The notes: generated by a model from the sequence alone, not told the origin. 64,000 nt of DNA from Archilochus colubris (GCA_023079485.1 CM041092.1:1441627-1505626); one strand, 5' to 3'; positions 46,901-60,714 are shown, numbered from the stretch's first letter. A program made the numbers and translations.

Positions 46901-49900
46901 TCTTTCTTTTGGTGTGCAAGGAAGGGCTTTGGATCTGACTAGTGAGATCTGTACCTTCCCAATGGGAGTAACATCACCCTCAGGGTGGTTTTAAGGAAGC
47001 AGCCATCTGCCATCTTCTGCACATCAGTTCCTTACTTGTGACTTCCAGATTCTGGTTGATCATCTTTGGATGTATTTCTCTGCTGGATATTTTTCTGTAC
47101 CTTTATCCAGGCTCTGACTTCAGTCAAGTGTCCCACCATTCCTGCCTTTGTGGTTACATTTCTGTGCAGATTTATAGGGCACCAACAGAACCCTTGACAG
47201 CAGTAACTTGTTTGTTTGGGTTTTGTTTGTGTTTTTTTTTTAAGAGATGTACCTCTTCTGGACTATCCCAAAATAATGGCAAAAGCTTTAGACCAAAATA
47301 AGCATTTTAAATCTTGTCAGCTCTTGACAGATTCTGTTCTTGACAAGACTTTTGTTTTTAATCCTGTCACTGAAGAACAATGTCCAGGTCCTGTGTGCTG
47401 CTTCTGTAAATTTGTGTTACTGATGCATGAGAGAATTTTGATAGAGAAGGAGATTTTTGCACAGAATGAGATCTTCAGTGTCTTCCTCAGTTATTGCTTT
47501 TGTCAAACCAGAGAGGTTGTGGGTGTGCTGGTGATTTGTAAAGGATTTTCTTCTTGGTTGAAATGCTTATTGGATGCTAGTAAGAAGGAATATTAAATTA
47601 TTGCTTCTCCTAAGCCATTTAATTAAGAATCCAGTTTGAGATAATACTGGAGGCAGTTATTAAATAAAAATAACAACAACAAAAACCCAAACAAAAAAAA
47701 GCAAAAGAAGAAAAAGGATTTTGTCTCTGATTTTCTGGTTTTTAACTCTCTAAATAACTACCAAATACGACTGCACTATGTAAAACTGAAATAGCTTGTC
47801 CTCAGCTCATGGTAGTTACAAGAATTTGGGAAAATCTGTTCAGCCCATGCTGTATATCAAAAAAAAAAATATTTACAGAGTCTGGAGTTTAGGTATAGCC
47901 TAAGGTTTTGGGCTGTTCCTTGTTCCTGGCTTTGCATTTCTACCTGGCATAACTGAGTGCCTCCATTTATCCTGACACTGGACATAAGGAGAGACTGTTG
48001 GGCCAGGGGCATTCTGAGATTTAAAAAAAAACCAACAAACTTTGATATTTATTCGTGCTTCTGATCTCCCCAAAGTAAACTGCTGTTTGTTTGTCCTGTG
48101 TTATGCTGCAAAACACCTGAGCATAACATTTTCAGCACGTTGCCTGGTAGCCCAAGAGGTGACAGTCAGCAATCAGTATGGTGACACTCAGCAAAGAGCC
48201 CTGCTGGGGATTTTTTTCCTATTTATTTTGTAGCAGTGATAACCACTCCCCTTGGGTTCTTCTTGGGGGGTACCTGAGCTCCACTGCTACTCAGCAGGGA
48301 ATTGAGCAGAGCTGCTGGAGTTGGGCACAGCTTCCATCCCTACTGCTGTGAAGTCCCATCCAGGCAGTGGGCAGCAAAGTACAGGCTGTAACAACCCCGA
48401 GGTCCTAGAAAGTCCTTGGAGTCCTGGATTGATTACAGCAGTTAAGTTCCATAAAGTGGTGCTCAGATATTACCTCTGTAGGTGATAGCAAGATGCCCTT
48501 TCACTTCCATTTTGCTCTCAGCACGTAGAGATTGCAGGTTGCAAGGTTTTGGGGAAAGGAGTTGCTGTGTACAGAGTGCATAGTAGTTAGAAAATTAGGG
48601 CTCTTACTTACAAAGATATTTCCAGCAGTACAGAACAGCTGATTTGGAGTCCAGCAGTTGTGTGATTGGAGAACTTGGTCCTTGCTGCAGGAAAAGTAAG
48701 AGATCAAGGCACCTGAAAAATAAAAAAAAAGGGAAGAAAGGAGTGAAAAATCTAAAATGGAAAAAAAAAAGTAAAATGCTGTGTTTGTAAGCCTCATTTG
48801 TTAGTGTTTAAAACTGTTTCTAAGCCTCTGAGATGGGAAGCTTGTGGAAAGAAAAGCCAATTAAACCCACAATACAGCAACACAACCCACTAACCCTTAG
48901 CCCAAACTCTATCAGTTGCTTGGCTTAAATTAAGCAGCGTGAAATTAATTTCACCAATACCATACCAGCATGTCACAGTTCTTTCCCATTCACTGCACAG
49001 CACGAGTATTTTAAACAAAGTGATTTTCCTATAATTTCATTGAATACTATAAGTCTGTTTTGGGGTTTTTTTGTGTGCCCTGGAAGGACCCTCAGCAGCA
49101 CCTGTGAGAGGTGGGCAAAAGCAGAGGGGATGGGATGACTTCAGAGGAGATCACTGCCACCTCAAATAAAAACTTGTCCCAGCAGAGAGCTGCAGTGCTC
49201 TGTATAACAAGTGGGGCTTGGCTGCTCACCAGGTTTCTTTGGTGAAGGAACACAAAGCATGTGCTGTGTGGAATTTGATTTCTGAGGTGGGCACCTGCTG
49301 TGTTTCTGACACACTTAATGGGTAATGGCAAAGCCAAGCACTCCTCTGCTTGAGCACCACTGCTGAGCCTCTGGTTTCACCAGGTCTGCTCGGGGCTGAG
49401 GAGTGAGACAATTCAGAGTGCTCTAAACCACTTCTGTATGAAAAAATCAAGGAATACTCAGGGTTATTTTGGTTGCAGAAAACCTGGTGGTGTGGGAGGC
49501 GGTGATGCTGTGCTAGAAGAAACTCGGGATGCTGCAGTGCTAAAAAATCCTTAAAAATTATGATTTGCTTTAATTTAACTGTTTGGATTAGAAGAAGCAT
49601 GTGGGGAAGACAGACAGGTGGCTAGGATCTTCTTGTCAATGAAGCCTTGAGGGAAATTCCACTTTTCCCTCATGCTTACCATACTTTGAAGGTCACTGCA
49701 TTGAGCATTCCTGCTTTGAGGGCTGAAGTGATGTGCAGCCCGAGGAGAGATGGACTGTTTTTTGGAAAAGTTGAAAAAAAAAAAAATCCTTGTAGTCAAT
49801 GAATGGGAGAAGATAATTGAGATCCATCCTTTGACACTTCTTACCCTTCCCAGCACTGCCAGGTCAGCACAAAGGGTGCTGTGCAGAAGAGGTGACAAGG

Positions 49901-52900
49901 AGGGAGGTGGTGACGAGGGCCCCGCTCCGCTTCTCGTCTCTCAGCCCCTTGGCAATGTGATCCTGTGAGTCTCCTCTGTGCACAGCATGTTGCAGGGGCA
50001 GCAATTTGAGAGCAGTGGCAATCTGGCTCTCCCTCCCTGCTTTGCTTCTGTGCCATCCACTCCTGCACTCGGGTCCTGTTTACTAAAATAAGGTCCCTCC
50101 TGCACTGTGAAATAAAAACTGGAGGTCACAGCGCAGAGAGGAACCTGAATGTCAGCTGTCCATGTGCTGCTGAACAGTCCTGGAAGGAGAATAAACTTAG
50201 CTTTTCTATCCAACCTCTCTATTTTTTCCTTTTTCTAAAGGACTCAGCCAAAATAACACCCATGCTCGGGCACAGAGGGAAGTGTAAGTAACAGACTCTG
50301 CCTGGTCACATCCAGCTCCCCCTGTGATTTAGTTTCTGAGAACCAGATGGCAGTCTGGTCACCAGCACTAAAATAGGGGCAGAGTTAGCAAAGAAATTTC
50401 AAATATTTTAAGTTTTCAAGGCTCTTTTCCTTCCAGTGAGCAGTTTGAGGAGTGCTGGGTTCTTGTTTGCATAACAAGTGATCAGAAATTTAAATTCTAA
50501 AGCAGACTTCTTTTCTTATCCATCACAAGGCTTCTAGATAAAAATCAGCTGTGTCCAGAACTCCTACTTGATTTGTGCCAGCTGATCTTTGGCAAAAGTT
50601 GGTGAAGGTTTATCCAGCTCACATAGAGGAAGTTTTGAGGCTTGAGGTGTTGGGCTTTTTCTGGTCCTGTGCTGAGAGTAAATTCATTCAGTGGAAGGTA
50701 AGCAAGGTGAAGGGCAGAAAGAGGGAAGAGATATGAGGATGAAAGGACAAAATTGCAACTCTCAGATGAAATTGGTGAACTTTGCTGAACTGTAAGAGGT
50801 CACTGAAAGCCAGGTATGGAGGGAGAGGAGGTGGGTATGTTTGGGCATCATCTGTGGGAGGTCAGAACTGGCTCAGAAATGTAAGGTGACAACTGCAGGC
50901 AGTTTTCAGTGCTGGTATTTTGGGAAGCTTCAAGCTAGAATAGTGTCCTGGTAGATTGATGGGCAGTGCTGTGTTTAAATACCCCATATGCCTGTTAGTT
51001 CAGGTTCTTAAATGCTCCTAAACCTGTGGCAATGACAGGATACTTGTTATTCAGTTTACTGTGAAAGAATCAATGCTAATTTACAGATCCATGGTGGCCT
51101 CAGCTCAGAGCTGAAATAAGTTTCAGAGAGCAGTGCCCAGGCAGGGCACAGGCAGCCTGGGTATCACAAGGACAACATGGGGATATGAGAGCACCAGAGA
51201 AAGAAAATAAGGCAAAGATTGATGAAGAGGGAAGTGAAATGGGAATGAACTTGAGCAGCATGAAATAAGGGGAGAAATGGGAGCTAATCCCCTTGTAGAT
51301 CAGCATAGGAAAACATCTGTGATATTCCAGACCTGCTGTTTGTTTGTCCTTTGTGTCTCTGGCTCCAGGACACCTCACTTGGAGCAGAAGAGATCTCTGA
51401 GAACATGGAAAGGGAGAGCCTGGGGGCTCAGGGAGCTGCATAGAAATACACCCCTTTATTTCAGGACTTCCCTGGCTGAAGCCTTCATGCTGCACATCTG
51501 AGGAATCATTGTGGCAGACCCCATATGGGAAACACAGATGCTTGTGTGGTTGGCAGCATGATTGAGTTGAGTTTGGGGGCAATTTTTGTCTCTTTTTTTC
51601 CTTTTTTTTTTCCTGTGAAGACTTAGGGAACATTCTTGACTTCCAGCATGTTATCTGGGGACAGATACAGTCATCTTCCCAGAAGAGCTCATTTAGGATA
51701 CCAGGTGCAATTTTATTAGCTGGTGTGTTATTATCAGGTGTCATAAACCCAGAGCTTCCCAGAGCCTTGGGAAGATCACTCTGTATGTTGAAGAGCCAAA
51801 ATAATTAGGAAAAAAAAAAAAGCAGTGCCTCTATACTGTTTTAGCTTTAGTTTGGTGCCTTTTATCACTGAAAAAACCACATTATTATTATTCTTTTCTA
51901 TGCTGGGTCTTCTGAGTAGCTCTCATGAACAAGAGGGACCAGCTGCAGAGACTGAAGCAGAATTCAGACTGGAGGTGTTCAGCTGTTGATTAAATCACAC
52001 TTCTAACTGCAAGCAACTCGTGTAAAACACAGATCAGAGCATTGCCAGACAGTTCTTTGCTCTTTTATGGTTGATTTACAAAAAAACCAAAACAGCAACA
52101 GTTTGAAAGGTTGGTGTATTGTTGAAATTCTGTGGTTTGGACAAATTTTGGAGAAAAACTGTATGAGCATGTAGCTACCCATCTGGCTGAGATCTTCACC
52201 TCTCAGTTTGCTTGGAGGCTGTGGAAGAAGTGCTTTGGGTGTCCCTTGGTGTGGGAAGATCTGAATTTAAGCTCTTTTTTGGAGGGGGAGAAAAATCCTC
52301 ACCCTAAATTAAAAGTGATTGATTTGGAGAGAGGAGCCAGAAAAAGGATGAGCTGATATTTGTGTCTGTGAATGCCACGGGCTGATTCTGGCAGAAAGAA
52401 CTTCTGAGTTTACAGTTGTTTATAAAACCAGAAATGACATCTGTCAGAATGGGGGAAGTTTAGAACAACAATATATTCAGTGACCACTATCTCAAGCTTC
52501 TTTTTCAGTCTGCATCCAAGTGTAGACCTTTTCCATCTGTAACTCCTGGGGAATGTATTACTCCTGTAATGCAAGTCAGGCAAAATTCTCTATTTCTTGC
52601 ATTTTCATTTGAAAGCTGGAGTATTTTGGCAGTAAATTGATACGTTACTTTTTTAAAAAAACAGATTTCTTTGGTGTAAAAACACAATCTGTGCTGAACT
52701 GAAGGCAGCTTGAGAAGGGAAATGTGACTGCAAGCTTTTACAATTTGGGAGGGGGGAAAATAAAGAGATCTTGAAAAGAAATGTTAGGACAATTGCTCTA
52801 TTTTCTGATAGTTAGTATTCAGAAAGAAAAAACAGGTTCTGACTACTTAGGAATTTCCAGATTGCTGGGACACCTAATGAGTTGTCTTAAATAAATCTAG

Positions 52901-53750
52901 GAAACATACAGAGGGAAATAATTACTGAGCATTTAAGTCTGAAATCACAACTCAGTGTAAAATGTGTATGCAGCTGGCTTGGGTGTGTGTGTGTTAGTTA
53001 TCCAGCAAGGAAATGATTAGGTTGGGAACTGAAACTTGTCCTGTTTGGCCTCTCCATGGCACATTCACATTGTCTCAGATGTGGATTTGTGAAGAAGTTC
53101 TGCTAAACTGCTTCCCTGCTCCTTAACCAGACCTTATTACTTAGCATTGCAGCAGCTGCAACACATTTTGCAGTTCTGTGGGGATATGAATGATTCTGGA
53201 TGATATTAAAAGCACTGTTAATAGCAAAATAGGGGCTGGTGCTCCCAGGGTGATCCCTGCACCTCCTTCTGCAAAGCCTGTGTGTATAACAACATGAAAT
53301 GATGATAAAGCAATGTGACCCTCAGGTGTGCCTGGAGCCACCACCCAGCTCTGACTCCTCAGGACCCCTCTGCAGTGTTGGGCTGGGGAGGTGGTTGTGG
53401 CACACACAGATCTGTCTGGCCCTGGCTGTGGCTGCAGGAAATGTTTTCATGCCAAAGGAGGAGATGCCCACTGGGTTTGTGTTTGCCTCTTCATTACATC
53501 ACCTGCCTGGGGATGGAATTTAGCTGCCAGGGATGAGAAAGGGTGAGCACAGCTCTGGTCAGCAGTAGTGGCCACTGGTGGTTGAAATGGGGTGTTTTTT
53601 TTTTAAAGTCTGCAAGTTCTGGTTCCTGTTTCCATGTAAAAATATATTAGCACTTTTCCTCTGTTTTTATGGCATAATTACAATAGTCATTTCACTCTGT
53701 CAGTGCCACATTTTTCAGAAGAGGGAACAGTACAGATCCTGTGACTTGCT
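46901..53750 (+). other. CACNB4: Intronic sequence, no gene seen
   Basis: AT-rich non-coding intron with short homopolymers, for example A-runs near 47860-47870, 48723-48732 and 49776-49788, and T-runs near 51591-51612. No recognisable transposon was found across about 7 kb, and no exon or RNA gene was identified. Confidence 0.55.
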
Positions 53751-53780
53751 TGTGGAGAGGCTCATCTTGTGCCGAGGGAG

Positions 53781-53868
53781 TGCACAATGCACACGGACCA
53801 GTGAGAAACAGGATTTATGTGGGGTCTTGCACTGAACTGCATCGAAAATGAACTTTTCTGTAGGTTTT
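53781..53868 (+). repeat. Dispersed 88-bp repeat, copy 1
   Basis: This block starts with TGCACAATGC and contains GGTCTTGCACTGAACTGC then ATCGAAAATGAA. It is repeated 1,299 bp downstream at 55080-55167 with about eight substitutions. Weaker similarity may extend upstream from TGTGGA at 53751. I do not recognise the family. It is not CR1. Confidence 0.85.
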
Positions 53869-55079
53869 ATTTTACAGTAAAACACCACATCATCCCTTCA
53901 ACACACAAGGCACATGGCAGCATATGGCCCAGCAGCCAGCACTGTGCCTATTTATTCCCCTTTTGCTTTGTCAAGAACTTTGTCAGGTTCCTGGGAACTT
54001 GCTAAGGAGGTGCACAGCCTCCTGTGCAATGCACATTGACCTCAATTCACACTGAAACTTGCAGAGCAGTGAGGATATTTGGACTTTTTTTAAGGTTGGA
54101 GATCCAGTTCATGGTTAAAACATTGTGTGAAAGGCAGGGAGAGGATAAATAACCTCCCTGCTAGTGAAATCCAGCTTCCTTCTTGGTAGATACTTAGATT
54201 TTTAGGTATTTCCACTGCCAGAGTGTGAAGAGACCTCGTCCCCAGCACGGGACAGAGCTAAAGTCTGGATTTAAATCAGCTTTAGGATATATCTTGTGTT
54301 TCTGAGCAGTGCTGGTGTCCTGGGTCACCCTGAGCTCTGACCCAGCTGTTGTTTTCCTTATTGGTGATGGGAGCAGAAATGAGTCTGTGGGTTCTTCTGG
54401 TGACATTTTGGGGTGAATGGGTGAATAGAGCAATGGCTGCAGAAGAAAAGAAATGACAGAGCAGCAAAGAAAAACATTCTCATCATAGTAATAACAATAA
54501 TAAACAAAAATTGTGTTGCTCAAACCTTACAGGATGTGGCAAATAGAAGGAGCCACCCCTCAGGTGGAGTTACAGTGCCCTGCCTGTGCTCTTCAGCTCA
54601 GAGAAATGAGTTTTCTCTCATTATTTCCATGCACACACATGCCAAGCTCAGAAGTACTGCACACAAGCAGTTCCAAAGACCTGTGCCACTTGGGACAAAC
54701 AATTCTCCCTAAATACATATCCTGAAAAATAGCCACCCATGTTTGTGGCAGGGGAGTCATGGCTCTTGTGGCCAAGATGTGGTTGCCCAGGGTGGGCTTT
54801 TTGGGGGCTGGTGCTGTGGCCAAGGGGCCTGTGAGCAGGCAGGGACAGCCACTCCTCTCTTCCCCAAGGTGTTTGTAACCCTGAGCTGAGCTCTGGCTGC
54901 TTTTGAGATCCCAGCTTTCTGCTCTGCTTTGGGAGGATGAAATCTTGGGATCTCATCTACGTGGCAGGAAGAATGTTCCCTGCCTGCTTCTGTTGGATGC
55001 TGTACTTGACACAGACAACTTCTTATTGCAGGATATGCTGAATGCATGTGGAACAAAAAGGGGACTTGTGCAGAGGGAC
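53869..55079 (+). other. CACNB4: Intronic sequence between two copies of the 88-bp repeat
   Basis: This 1.2-kb stretch separates the direct copies. Open frames on both strands are short and unrecognised. If the copies were terminal repeats of one element, this would be its interior, but no retroviral or transposase signature is visible. Confidence 0.5.
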
Positions 55080-55167
55080 TGCACAATGCATTTGGACCAG
55101 TGAGAAATAGGATTTATGAGGGGTCTTGCACTGAACTGCATCGAAAATGAATTTTTCTGTAGGTTTT
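55080..55167 (+). repeat. Dispersed 88-bp repeat, copy 2, with TATA-like downstream sequence
   Basis: This is the second copy of the block at 53781-53868, in direct orientation, sharing TTGCACTGAACTGCATCG exactly. About 140 bp further on lies CCAATATAAAAGCAG (near 55307-55321), which combines CCAAT-like and TATA-like motifs and resembles a retroviral LTR core promoter. Whether the repeat and this motif belong to one LTR-type element cannot be decided here. Confidence 0.8.
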
Positions 55168-58100
55168 TTTTGCATGGAGTCTTCCCCCCTTTGGTGCTGA
55201 GTAGTTGTGTCTGGGGTGGGTTGGAGTGTGGTTTGAGCAAAGGTTACTCTGCTGTTTTCTGTGTTTCTGTGGATGTCTGCTAGAAATTTTTTTGTTGAGG
55301 TCCTGACCAATATAAAAGCAGTGGAGTGACCTCTGGTTCAGCTCCATGGTCTGCTGTGTGTGTAACTTCTGTGTTCAGCATCAGGACAAGACCTTCAGGA
55401 TCTCTGGGGCCTTTGCATCCTGTATCGTGCAGGAGATGAAACCCCCATGAACATCCAGAGACCTTTAGGGCACCTCAAAGGCACCAAGTGGGGTTCCTGG
55501 TGCAGGGAGGAGCTGAGAAGAGGCAGGGGTGAGGACAGGGTGGGAGAGGAGTGATCTGCTTTCCCCAGAAGTATTTGATGCTGTCCCCAGCTCTGATATT
55601 CCTCAGACTCCAGCCAACCTTTCACAGTAATTGGCTGCCTGGAGGTGCACTGCTGCTCGTGATGCTTTGTCATTTTACAGGGCTATAGATTTTTCACAGT
55701 GTACTCACTGGTGCTGCAGAGGCATTTTTCATGTTCTCAGCTGACAATGCATGTGCATGAACAGAGCTAGGAGGGCTTTTCAGGGGCATGTCTGCTTTAT
55801 TAAGCATGCTGATTGCCATGGGTGCCCAGGGTCTGCTTGTTCCTGGATGGAGATGCACTCCTGATGCCTGGAGCCAGTCCTGCCCGAGGAGAAGGATTCC
55901 TGCAATTAGGCAGTGCTGCCCTGTTGTCTTGCTTAATGGACAAGGCAGAAGCTTTTCCTTGGAGCAGGGCATGTTTTCAGAAATGCTTTTTGGGTTGTGA
56001 TGGACTCTGCAGCACCCTAAATCTTTTCAAAAGGGGCTGCGTGTCATCTGGCTTCCTAGAGCTCCTAATGGATTGGTGCTTTAATTGCAGAAGCTCTGTG
56101 ACAGAGTGGTACAAGTTATGGCTGGATCAGGGGAGAAAGCAATTCAGATCTCTGGATTTATGGCAGTTGGAAACAAATCACTTGCAACCTCACTGAAGTT
56201 GTTATTTCTCTTTTTGCCTCTTCTGAAACCCTAGCAGCTAAAGGTTGATATTTTCTTCAGCAAGCAGGAAGGCTGGAGCTAGCAGGCTGTTGTTTGTAGT
56301 GTCCAGGAGAAGGATGCATATGAACTTTTCCTCCCCAAACAGGCTAGGAATTAGGAGAATTTTGATAATCTTTTCAGTCACCTCAGCATCTTTCAGCAGT
56401 CTCAGGTGTAGAACCAGTCAGCAAGAGGGACTGGTGATTTACCATCATTTTGTACTTGCTGAATAGCCAGATCCACTGCTCACTCTGCTTTACCCTTTTT
56501 CCCTGGTATTTTTTGGGAGTGCTTCAAACCTCAGTGTTTTTATCAAAGCTGAATTATACTAACTGATGAGAGAGGAAAATGAATGAGGGGGGAATAATTA
56601 ATAAGCAGCAAGAAAAATTAATTCACAGGAGCCCAAAGTAAAAAGACTGAAATATGAAACAAGTCCTTTATAGCCTTGAATAATGTAGTTATCTAGCAAA
56701 GCCTGTTTCCTTCAGATTGTTAAATCTGGTGTATGCTTGAACTCTTTGGATATGTTCCCACTTCCCTGCATCTCCCAGGGGCTTGTGAGGTTGAGGTTGG
56801 GTAACCCTTAGGATGAGGACTGATCCTTGAATAGTATGTGTGAATGTGGAACTGTGGGCATCTGTGCAACACCCTGAATTATCAACTCACTGCTGGGAGC
56901 AGGAGGAAAAGATGAAAATGAAGAGATGAAAATGTCTCTCTTGATTAAGTGTTGGTGTACAGGAGAAGATGGGGAATGCCACCTTTCCTCTGCCTTCTCT
57001 CACTTCCCTGGGACTGCTGACAGAATCTGGTTTCATTGCATGGTCAGGTAGTCACTTCCAGCTTCCTACCTGCAACAAGAGCATGGATGTGTCATAGGAT
57101 TTAGGACCAGCACATTTATTGCAGCTTAAATAAATAGGAGCTGTTAGTCCAGAACTTGATTGCACTTGGTTCTGTCCAGGCAGGAGTGTTTGTCCTGGCT
57201 TGTTGCACACTATTCTGACAATATTGCACAACAGTGCTGTCAGTATTTTGATCTTCGACCAAAGATTTTGAACAGAACCAAAAATTACATACAGTCCATT
57301 TTGGTCTGTGCACAGCTGGAAAAAAAAGAGACTCCAAAGCGAGACTTGTGAGGATAACAAGGTTCATTTTTAATGCATGGGCTGCTTGTTTGATAGTAGT
57401 TCCCTGAATCAGATCCTGAGCCCCACGTTGTCAGCAGCAGTCACTGCTGCCAGGAGTCCACTGTACCCACAAGTGCCCCTTGGCAGGTGAATGCAGGCTG
57501 CAGAAAGTGGGCTGGGAAGGCACAGAGGTGGCTTGCAAGGTAAATGAGCCCTTAGGGCTGAGCAGCCTTGCTCAGGCACTGAGCTGAGGAAAGCAAACCT
57601 TCACCTTCCTGGGTTCCCTGCTCCAAGTGATGGTGACACTGGTGTTCTTGGCCCGTGCTCAGGGCACCTTGCTGCATGCCAGGCTGCATTATTTCCCTCA
57701 GACTGCTTGTTGTGTCAGCTTGCAGAGTGCTGCCTGCTTCCCAGTGTGGTGCTGCAGTTCAGCATCCTGTGAGTCCCAGTCCTGGGGCTGCAGCTCCCAG
57801 TTAGGCCCCGTGCTCTCTGGCATGGCTTGCAGGAGAGGGGATCCTGCCCATCCTTGTCACTGGGGTACAGGCAGGGATAGCACTGAGCCTGGGCTGGACC
57901 TGCAGTATCAGCTGCTTTGGTTAAGACTGCTTTGTTCTGACAGCATTAAATAGGTCAGTGCTCAGACATAGACCATTAAAAGCCAGGATGGGAGACTGTC
58001 CATCCAGCTTAGGTGTCTGTGTCCATTAAATTGCCTTACAGACACTGAATGACATCCAGGGGACTTGAATAAATGCACAGATAGAGGCTGTGCCCTTCTT

Positions 58101-60252
58101 GTTCCCCACTGCCCTATCCAGGTGATTTCTGCATTCCAGCTGGATGTGTCATGCTGGTGTCCATCCTGTCCCTGGTGTGTCCTGTGCCTTGTTCTCACAC
58201 ATCTTCCAGTACCCAGGCACTGAAGGGGGAAATGCCCTTGTCAGGGAGCAGGGGGGTGAGGAACTGTGCTGCTGCTCGGGGTGACAGCAGTGGGGGCTTT
58301 GTCTCAGGCTTCAGGCATGGCAGGATCTGGTGTGTTCCCCTTGCTGCGTGTTATGCCAGGTGGGACTAAACCCTTGGAAAGAAGCCCATTCCTACTGCAA
58401 GTTGTTATTTGTGTTATTACACTTTTTGATTTATTATTTGGACAGTGCTGTTACTTTCCCATTTTCCTTTCTGCCACTCTTTGTTGTCTGTAAGGAGGAA
58501 AAGGTGATGATCACCAGCTGCAGAGCATTTTGTGTCTTGAGCTTTTTGTGGGCAGTAAATGAGAAGCTGCTCTGTCTTTGCAACTTCTGCTCTGTTGGGT
58601 TTTTATTCTCTAATTGCTTTAAACAGTGCAGACCCCAGCATGGAGAACAGGCTGTAATTTTAGGGCTAGAATATCTGACCACCTGAATCCCATCTCCCAC
58701 TGATAACCTTCACCTTCAGTCTCTGAACAGAGATGGAGTTTGGAAGAGAAGGGCAGGCAGGGGGTCTCCTGGTGCCCCTCTCCCTTAGGTGTGATGAGCT
58801 GGTTTGGTCAGGGAAGGCTCTGGGGGGATGCACTTGGCAGCTGAAGTTCTGATCTTGCCTCCGAGATGGAGAGGAATAAGTGGGTGCAGAGCTGGCCCTG
58901 TGGCAGTGCTGAGTTCCTGTGGTCTCTGCTACATCCCAAAGGAAGCAGGAGGAAGAGCAGCATCTCTGGCTTCCCAGCTAGCAAAAACCCTGTGCTGCTG
59001 CCAGCTTCTGCTCTGCTGGTTTTCCTCCTGGGGATGTCAGACTGGATGTCAGACCCCTGGGGATGGCCCTGCAGACACAGAGGTGCTCAGCCCTCCCCAG
59101 CCCTCCTGGCTCTGTGGGTGCTGTCCTGGGAAGGGATTTTTCTGCTCTGTTAGGATGGAATCTCTGTGCTGGTTCATGTTAGGCAAATCCTGTTCTTGCC
59201 ACAGAGGAAAGCTGCCCTCCCCAGTGCCATGCTTGTGGCCAAGTTAGGAGTATGTGACAAGAAGAGAGCATATGCTCAGCAGTGGTTCATTGCCAGGAGC
59301 CTTCTAATGGATGTGTGTTCACATCAATATTGAAAAATCTGTTAGTTGACATGGGGAGGATGAATCTTTCTCTTGTAGATTACATAGAATGTGTGTCCCT
59401 GCACTGCAGGCTGTGAATCAATTTAAGGAAAAGGAATTGAAAGACATAATGCTGTAGAATGGCTCTTCTGGAGCACATCTAAAGTTACAGATTTTGGAGC
59501 TCTGTAGATATATAAATAAAGACACAGATACTGCCTTCAGTTTGCTGCTGGAAATGTAATAACAGAAATTATTTATTGTAGCTCAACTTTATATACTGGA
59601 TTCTTCAGCAGTCACTACCAGCCTGGCCAAGTGCTGGAAGCCAGAACCTGGGCAGGTGGGATTGCTGCCTCTCCCCATAGCATCAGACACCTTTTGTGTT
59701 GCCCTGCTGAGCAGCTCTTGATAATGTGACTTTTGCCTCTTTTTTTTCCCCTTCTTGAAGCACAGAACAAAGCTTTATGTGAGTGGCAGCCCCAGCAGGG
59801 AGGGAAGTACTTAGGCAGTGGTGCTGGATTTGCAGGGAGGGGTGATCCTACCCAAGCTTTCTAATACCTTCATTATCTTTGATGTGACCTAACCCTTGGC
59901 AATCTTGAATGCAACGTTGCCAAACAGGATTTAAATATTATAAAGATACCTGGATAGTGCCTGACAACTGAGCTGTATTCCACTGTGTCAGTAAGAATGT
60001 GAAGAGATGTAAAGTGGAGAGGTTTTTCTTGGGATTTGTGTCTTTTGGGTTAGTGCACCTGATGAGTAAAGGCAGGCTATTTCTCTGTCAAATTCTGTAG
60101 ATTTTGTGTGTGTGTGTGAGCAACAATGTGTAAAACTCCCTCAAAGAAATTTAGAAGCAAGTATTTTTAAAGTATTTTATGAATGTGACTGAGGAGGGGC
60201 TTTGTGTTTCTTGCATCTGTTTTCAAAATTAGTGACATGAATTTAATTTCAG
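55168..60252 (+). other. CACNB4: Last 5 kb of the large intron, to the common exon
   Basis: Non-coding intron with chance frames up to 147 codons (58804-59247). A short (TG)n lies near 60103-60118. Just before the exon, the tract TGACATGAATTTAATTTCAG is purine-interrupted, so the shared acceptor at 60251-60252 has a weak pyrimidine tract. No other exon or recognisable transposon was seen. Confidence 0.6.
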
Positions 60253-60372
60253 GGCTCAGCAGATTCCTACACAAGCAGACCCTCAGACTCTGATGTCTCT
60301 TTGGAAGAAGACAGGGAAGCAATCCGCCAGGAAAGAGAGCAGCAAGCAGCTATACAGCTTGAGAGGGCCAAG
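60253..60372 (+). CDS. CACNB4: CACNB4 common exon: end of A region, start of structured core
   Basis: The 120-bp exon gives 40 codons and is in phase 0 at both ends (AG at 60251-60252, donor gtgtgt at 60373). It encodes [20 protein letters not shown] followed by [20 protein letters not shown]. The [23 protein letters not shown] motif is common to calcium-channel beta subunits. The [20 protein letters not shown] helix is the beta-4 version, whereas beta-2 reads REAVRREAERQ. This is the first exon shared by both N-terminal forms. The Ser/Thr/Asp-rich beginning precedes an amphipathic, charged helix that leads into the SH3 domain. Confidence 0.97.
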
Positions 60373-60714
60373 GTGTGTTCTTTCAGCTTTAATTATAATG
60401 AGGCTGTGGCTTTTATCTTTTGCCTCCTGTTAAAATTCCCCCTGCTGATGTGTAGTGATGATTCTGTCTTTTGAAATAGTTTGGCAGCTGGGTGCAGTTA
60501 CCTGCAGACAAGGCGTCTGGGGGGAATACAGTGTAAATACTCCTGTGTAAATGGGGATCTTCTGTAGTGAGCTGAACTCTGCTGCCTGATGTGAAATTCT
60601 TAGGTCTGAATTTTGGTGTATTTGGCAAATGCCCTCTGCTAGATAATTGGATACAACAGATCCCTTCTTGATTCAGAAAAGTTTCCCCTGTTTGTGATGT
60701 GTTTCTATTTGTAG
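60373..60714 (+). other. CACNB4: 342-bp intron between CACNB4 common exons
   Basis: A short intron with donor AAG|gtgtgt and a good acceptor tract ending CTATTTGTAG. Nothing else is recognisable in it. A minus-strand open frame across it is chance. Confidence 0.9.

Noticed and set aside
55300..55330. Stand-alone TATA promoter (CCAATATAAAAGCAG) for an unknown gene
   Set aside because: No open frame or exon structure follows. It was kept only as a possible LTR-type motif linked to the 88-bp repeat.
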